From Capitella teleta (lineage: Eukaryota > Annelida > Polychaeta > Capitellidae): 64,000 bases of DNA. The notes below the pieces were generated by a model. The model was not told the origin of the DNA. It did no database searches and saw nothing but the letters and a program-made list of their open reading frames with translations. The DNA lies in contig KB292506.1 of NCBI GenBank assembly GCA_000328365.1, forward strand, positions 205,150 to 269,149, read 5' to 3'. Made by a program: the position numbers and the translations under genes. Below are positions 62,628 through 64,000 of this stretch, in pieces (within the stretch, counting starts at the first letter, position 1; each line of letters starts with the position of its first letter).

Positions 62628-62805
62628 ATGGTCTGCGATCTGAACGTGAATGCGATGAGGAGGTTCCTGGTAATCGCCCTCCTCCTGCTCAACGCCCTCG
62701 GGAAGGGATACGGAAAAGGAGAAAACAACGGATGTTCATCCGTGAAACTGGCCTATGGAGCAAAAGGCTGGAATAAGCACGATGTGCCTAACAGAATGAT
62801 CCCAG
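62628..62805 (+). CDS. GPC4/6: Glypican, GPC1/2/4/6 group, exon 1 (partial)
   Basis: Exon 1 of a second glypican, cut by the end of the window. It starts at an ideal Kozak site (CCACCATGG). A signal peptide (RRFLVIALLLLNALGKG) is followed by GCSSVKLAYGAKGWNKHDVP, which matches human GPC6 ([20 protein letters not shown]) and GPC4 ([20 protein letters not shown]), not the GPC3/5 group. The donor CCCAG|GTGAGT gives phase 1, as in exon 1 of the upstream glypican. An internal ATG at codon 10 directly precedes the signal core and could also serve. Only 59 codons are visible, so the assignment rests on this motif, the position and the intron phase. Confidence 0.87.
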
Positions 62806-64000
62806 GTGAGTGCAACTATCAAATACTACTACATGTATTATATAGATGATCATGTACTTTCAGAGTGTTGAAATACTTCAACTTAGTAAGTATACAATAT
62901 ATGATGCATAATCTGATAACCGTACCCAGTACCTATTGAATCATGAATTCGTGATGACCGTAATAATAAATTTATTCGAACACATCCATTATTAGTATAC
63001 AATAACGGTTGTCAGTGACGGATAAGACCAGTATCATGAGTATGTTTATGTTATCGTGATCGCCATCATGCAAAAGTACTATAGTTTGGCAGTACAGTAC
63101 TAAAAAGTACTGAAAACTGGGACAAGATGCTTTTGAGTTGGATAGCTGTGATTGCTAACCGTTGCTAATTACACCCAGAACCAAAGCCCTTGACTTACCA
63201 CTATGTAGACTGGCTTCACATGTAGTGCATAAAACTATTATTTACGACATTTTATTTACATTGTGTAGTCATGTACTATAATAATATGCACAATCATCAA
63301 ATGCCAATGCTTAACGTGGAGTTGACTTTTTGGATAAATTAGCAAAGCAAGGCTGCAAGCTAATCCTTTAGTCAGTCACCTTGCCGGTCAACTATATACT
63401 AGTATGTTTGTTAAATCAATAATTATCTTTACAACAGTACTGTTTATCCATGCTTAAATTAATATGCTTATACGGAGAACTAGTAGTAATGATGAATGCA
63501 TAATTTGAACTATGAACACCCAGCTGCTACATGCAGTTTATCTTTCAATCTGATTGCTGGTCGAATTGATAAATTATAATTATACTCCAAGTGCCTTTAT
63601 CTGACATCATGTCACTGGGCTAACTCATTCCGCTTTATGAACTATATAACGTATCAATAATCTCGAAGGGCCTCTTCGTTGGGTTGTTCACACAGCCATG
63701 ATGTGAGTCCTGCGGTGTATCGTATCAATTTATTTTTGTCTCGATTTTCAAGTGTTAATAAAGAATTCTTATTTAAGGAAATTTGAGCAGTGTAAATTTG
63801 AGCTAAAGGCATCGATTACGTAATTAATTGGTCGTGGTAGGAATGCACTTTCGTAGTGAATGGTGGCTGAATATAGAGAACAGGTGCTGGGTTCGTTTGA
63901 CCTCAATTGACCTCAGTACAGGTGGGAAAATCAGAGGACGCGTTCAGGTTCGACGCTGATGACGTCACCGACTGAGGGATGTTTGTGAGGCATTCTTCAG
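62806..64000 (+). other. Start of intron 1 of the second glypican
   Basis: AT-rich intronic sequence to the window edge. I see no exon with the glypican CC signature, so exon 2 must lie beyond 64,000. In glypicans of this group intron 1 is often very long. Confidence 0.65.

Noticed and set aside
40674-62805. miR-92 homologue near the glypicans
   Set aside because: In vertebrates the miR-17-92 and miR-106a-363 clusters lie near GPC5 and GPC3, so I looked for ATTGCACT...CCCGG. Partial matches (for example 45,265 and 48,385) fail after the seed and have no hairpin.

Overview
The window is nuclear DNA of a non-vertebrate animal, most likely a marine bilaterian. Genes have many spliced exons with GT-AG introns, the intergenic DNA is AT-rich and full of simple repeats, and it carries LINE, Ty3/Gypsy and hAT elements. 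Four cellular genes can be read exon by exon and a fifth by its first exon. I cannot fix the phylum from sequence alone.

Layout. (1) 2.7-16.4 kb, minus strand: a three-exon NALF/FAM155 gene, the ER chaperone and extracellular subunit of the NALCN sodium-leak channel, with a 9 kb first intron holding strand-biased polypurine tracts. (2) 16.4-34.2 kb: transposon-rich DNA. A plus-strand LINE is broken by a short truncated LINE-like insert and by a whole Ty3/Gypsy element with 185-bp LTRs. A second, decayed LINE lies on the minus strand, and a hAT DNA transposon is delimited by terminal inverted repeats and an 8-bp target duplication. (3) 34.25-35.19 kb, plus: a nine-finger C2H2 zinc-finger protein with an N-terminal CtBP-type motif. 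(4) 36.5-39.94 kb, plus: ELAC2, the long form of tRNase Z, in 20 exons separated mostly by about 53-nt introns. (5) 40.67-58.2 kb, plus: a complete seven-exon glypican of the GPC3/GPC5 group. (6) 62.63 kb to beyond the window, plus: exon 1 of a second glypican, of the GPC1/2/4/6 group.

The main biological result is the neighbourhood. A GPC3/5-type glypican followed head-to-tail by a GPC4/6-type glypican repeats the order of the vertebrate pairs GPC5-GPC6 and GPC3-GPC4. NALF also fits: as I recall the human map, both NALF paralogues share a chromosome arm with a glypican pair (13q and Xq). This window therefore looks like an unduplicated version of that ancestral block. The genes need not cooperate biochemically. 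Glypicans are GPI-anchored heparan sulfate carriers that tune morphogen signalling, NALF serves neuronal excitability, ELAC2 trims tRNA 3' ends, and the zinc-finger protein is a probable repressor. Shared regulatory DNA is one reason such blocks persist, and the glypican introns hold several RFX X-box palindromes.
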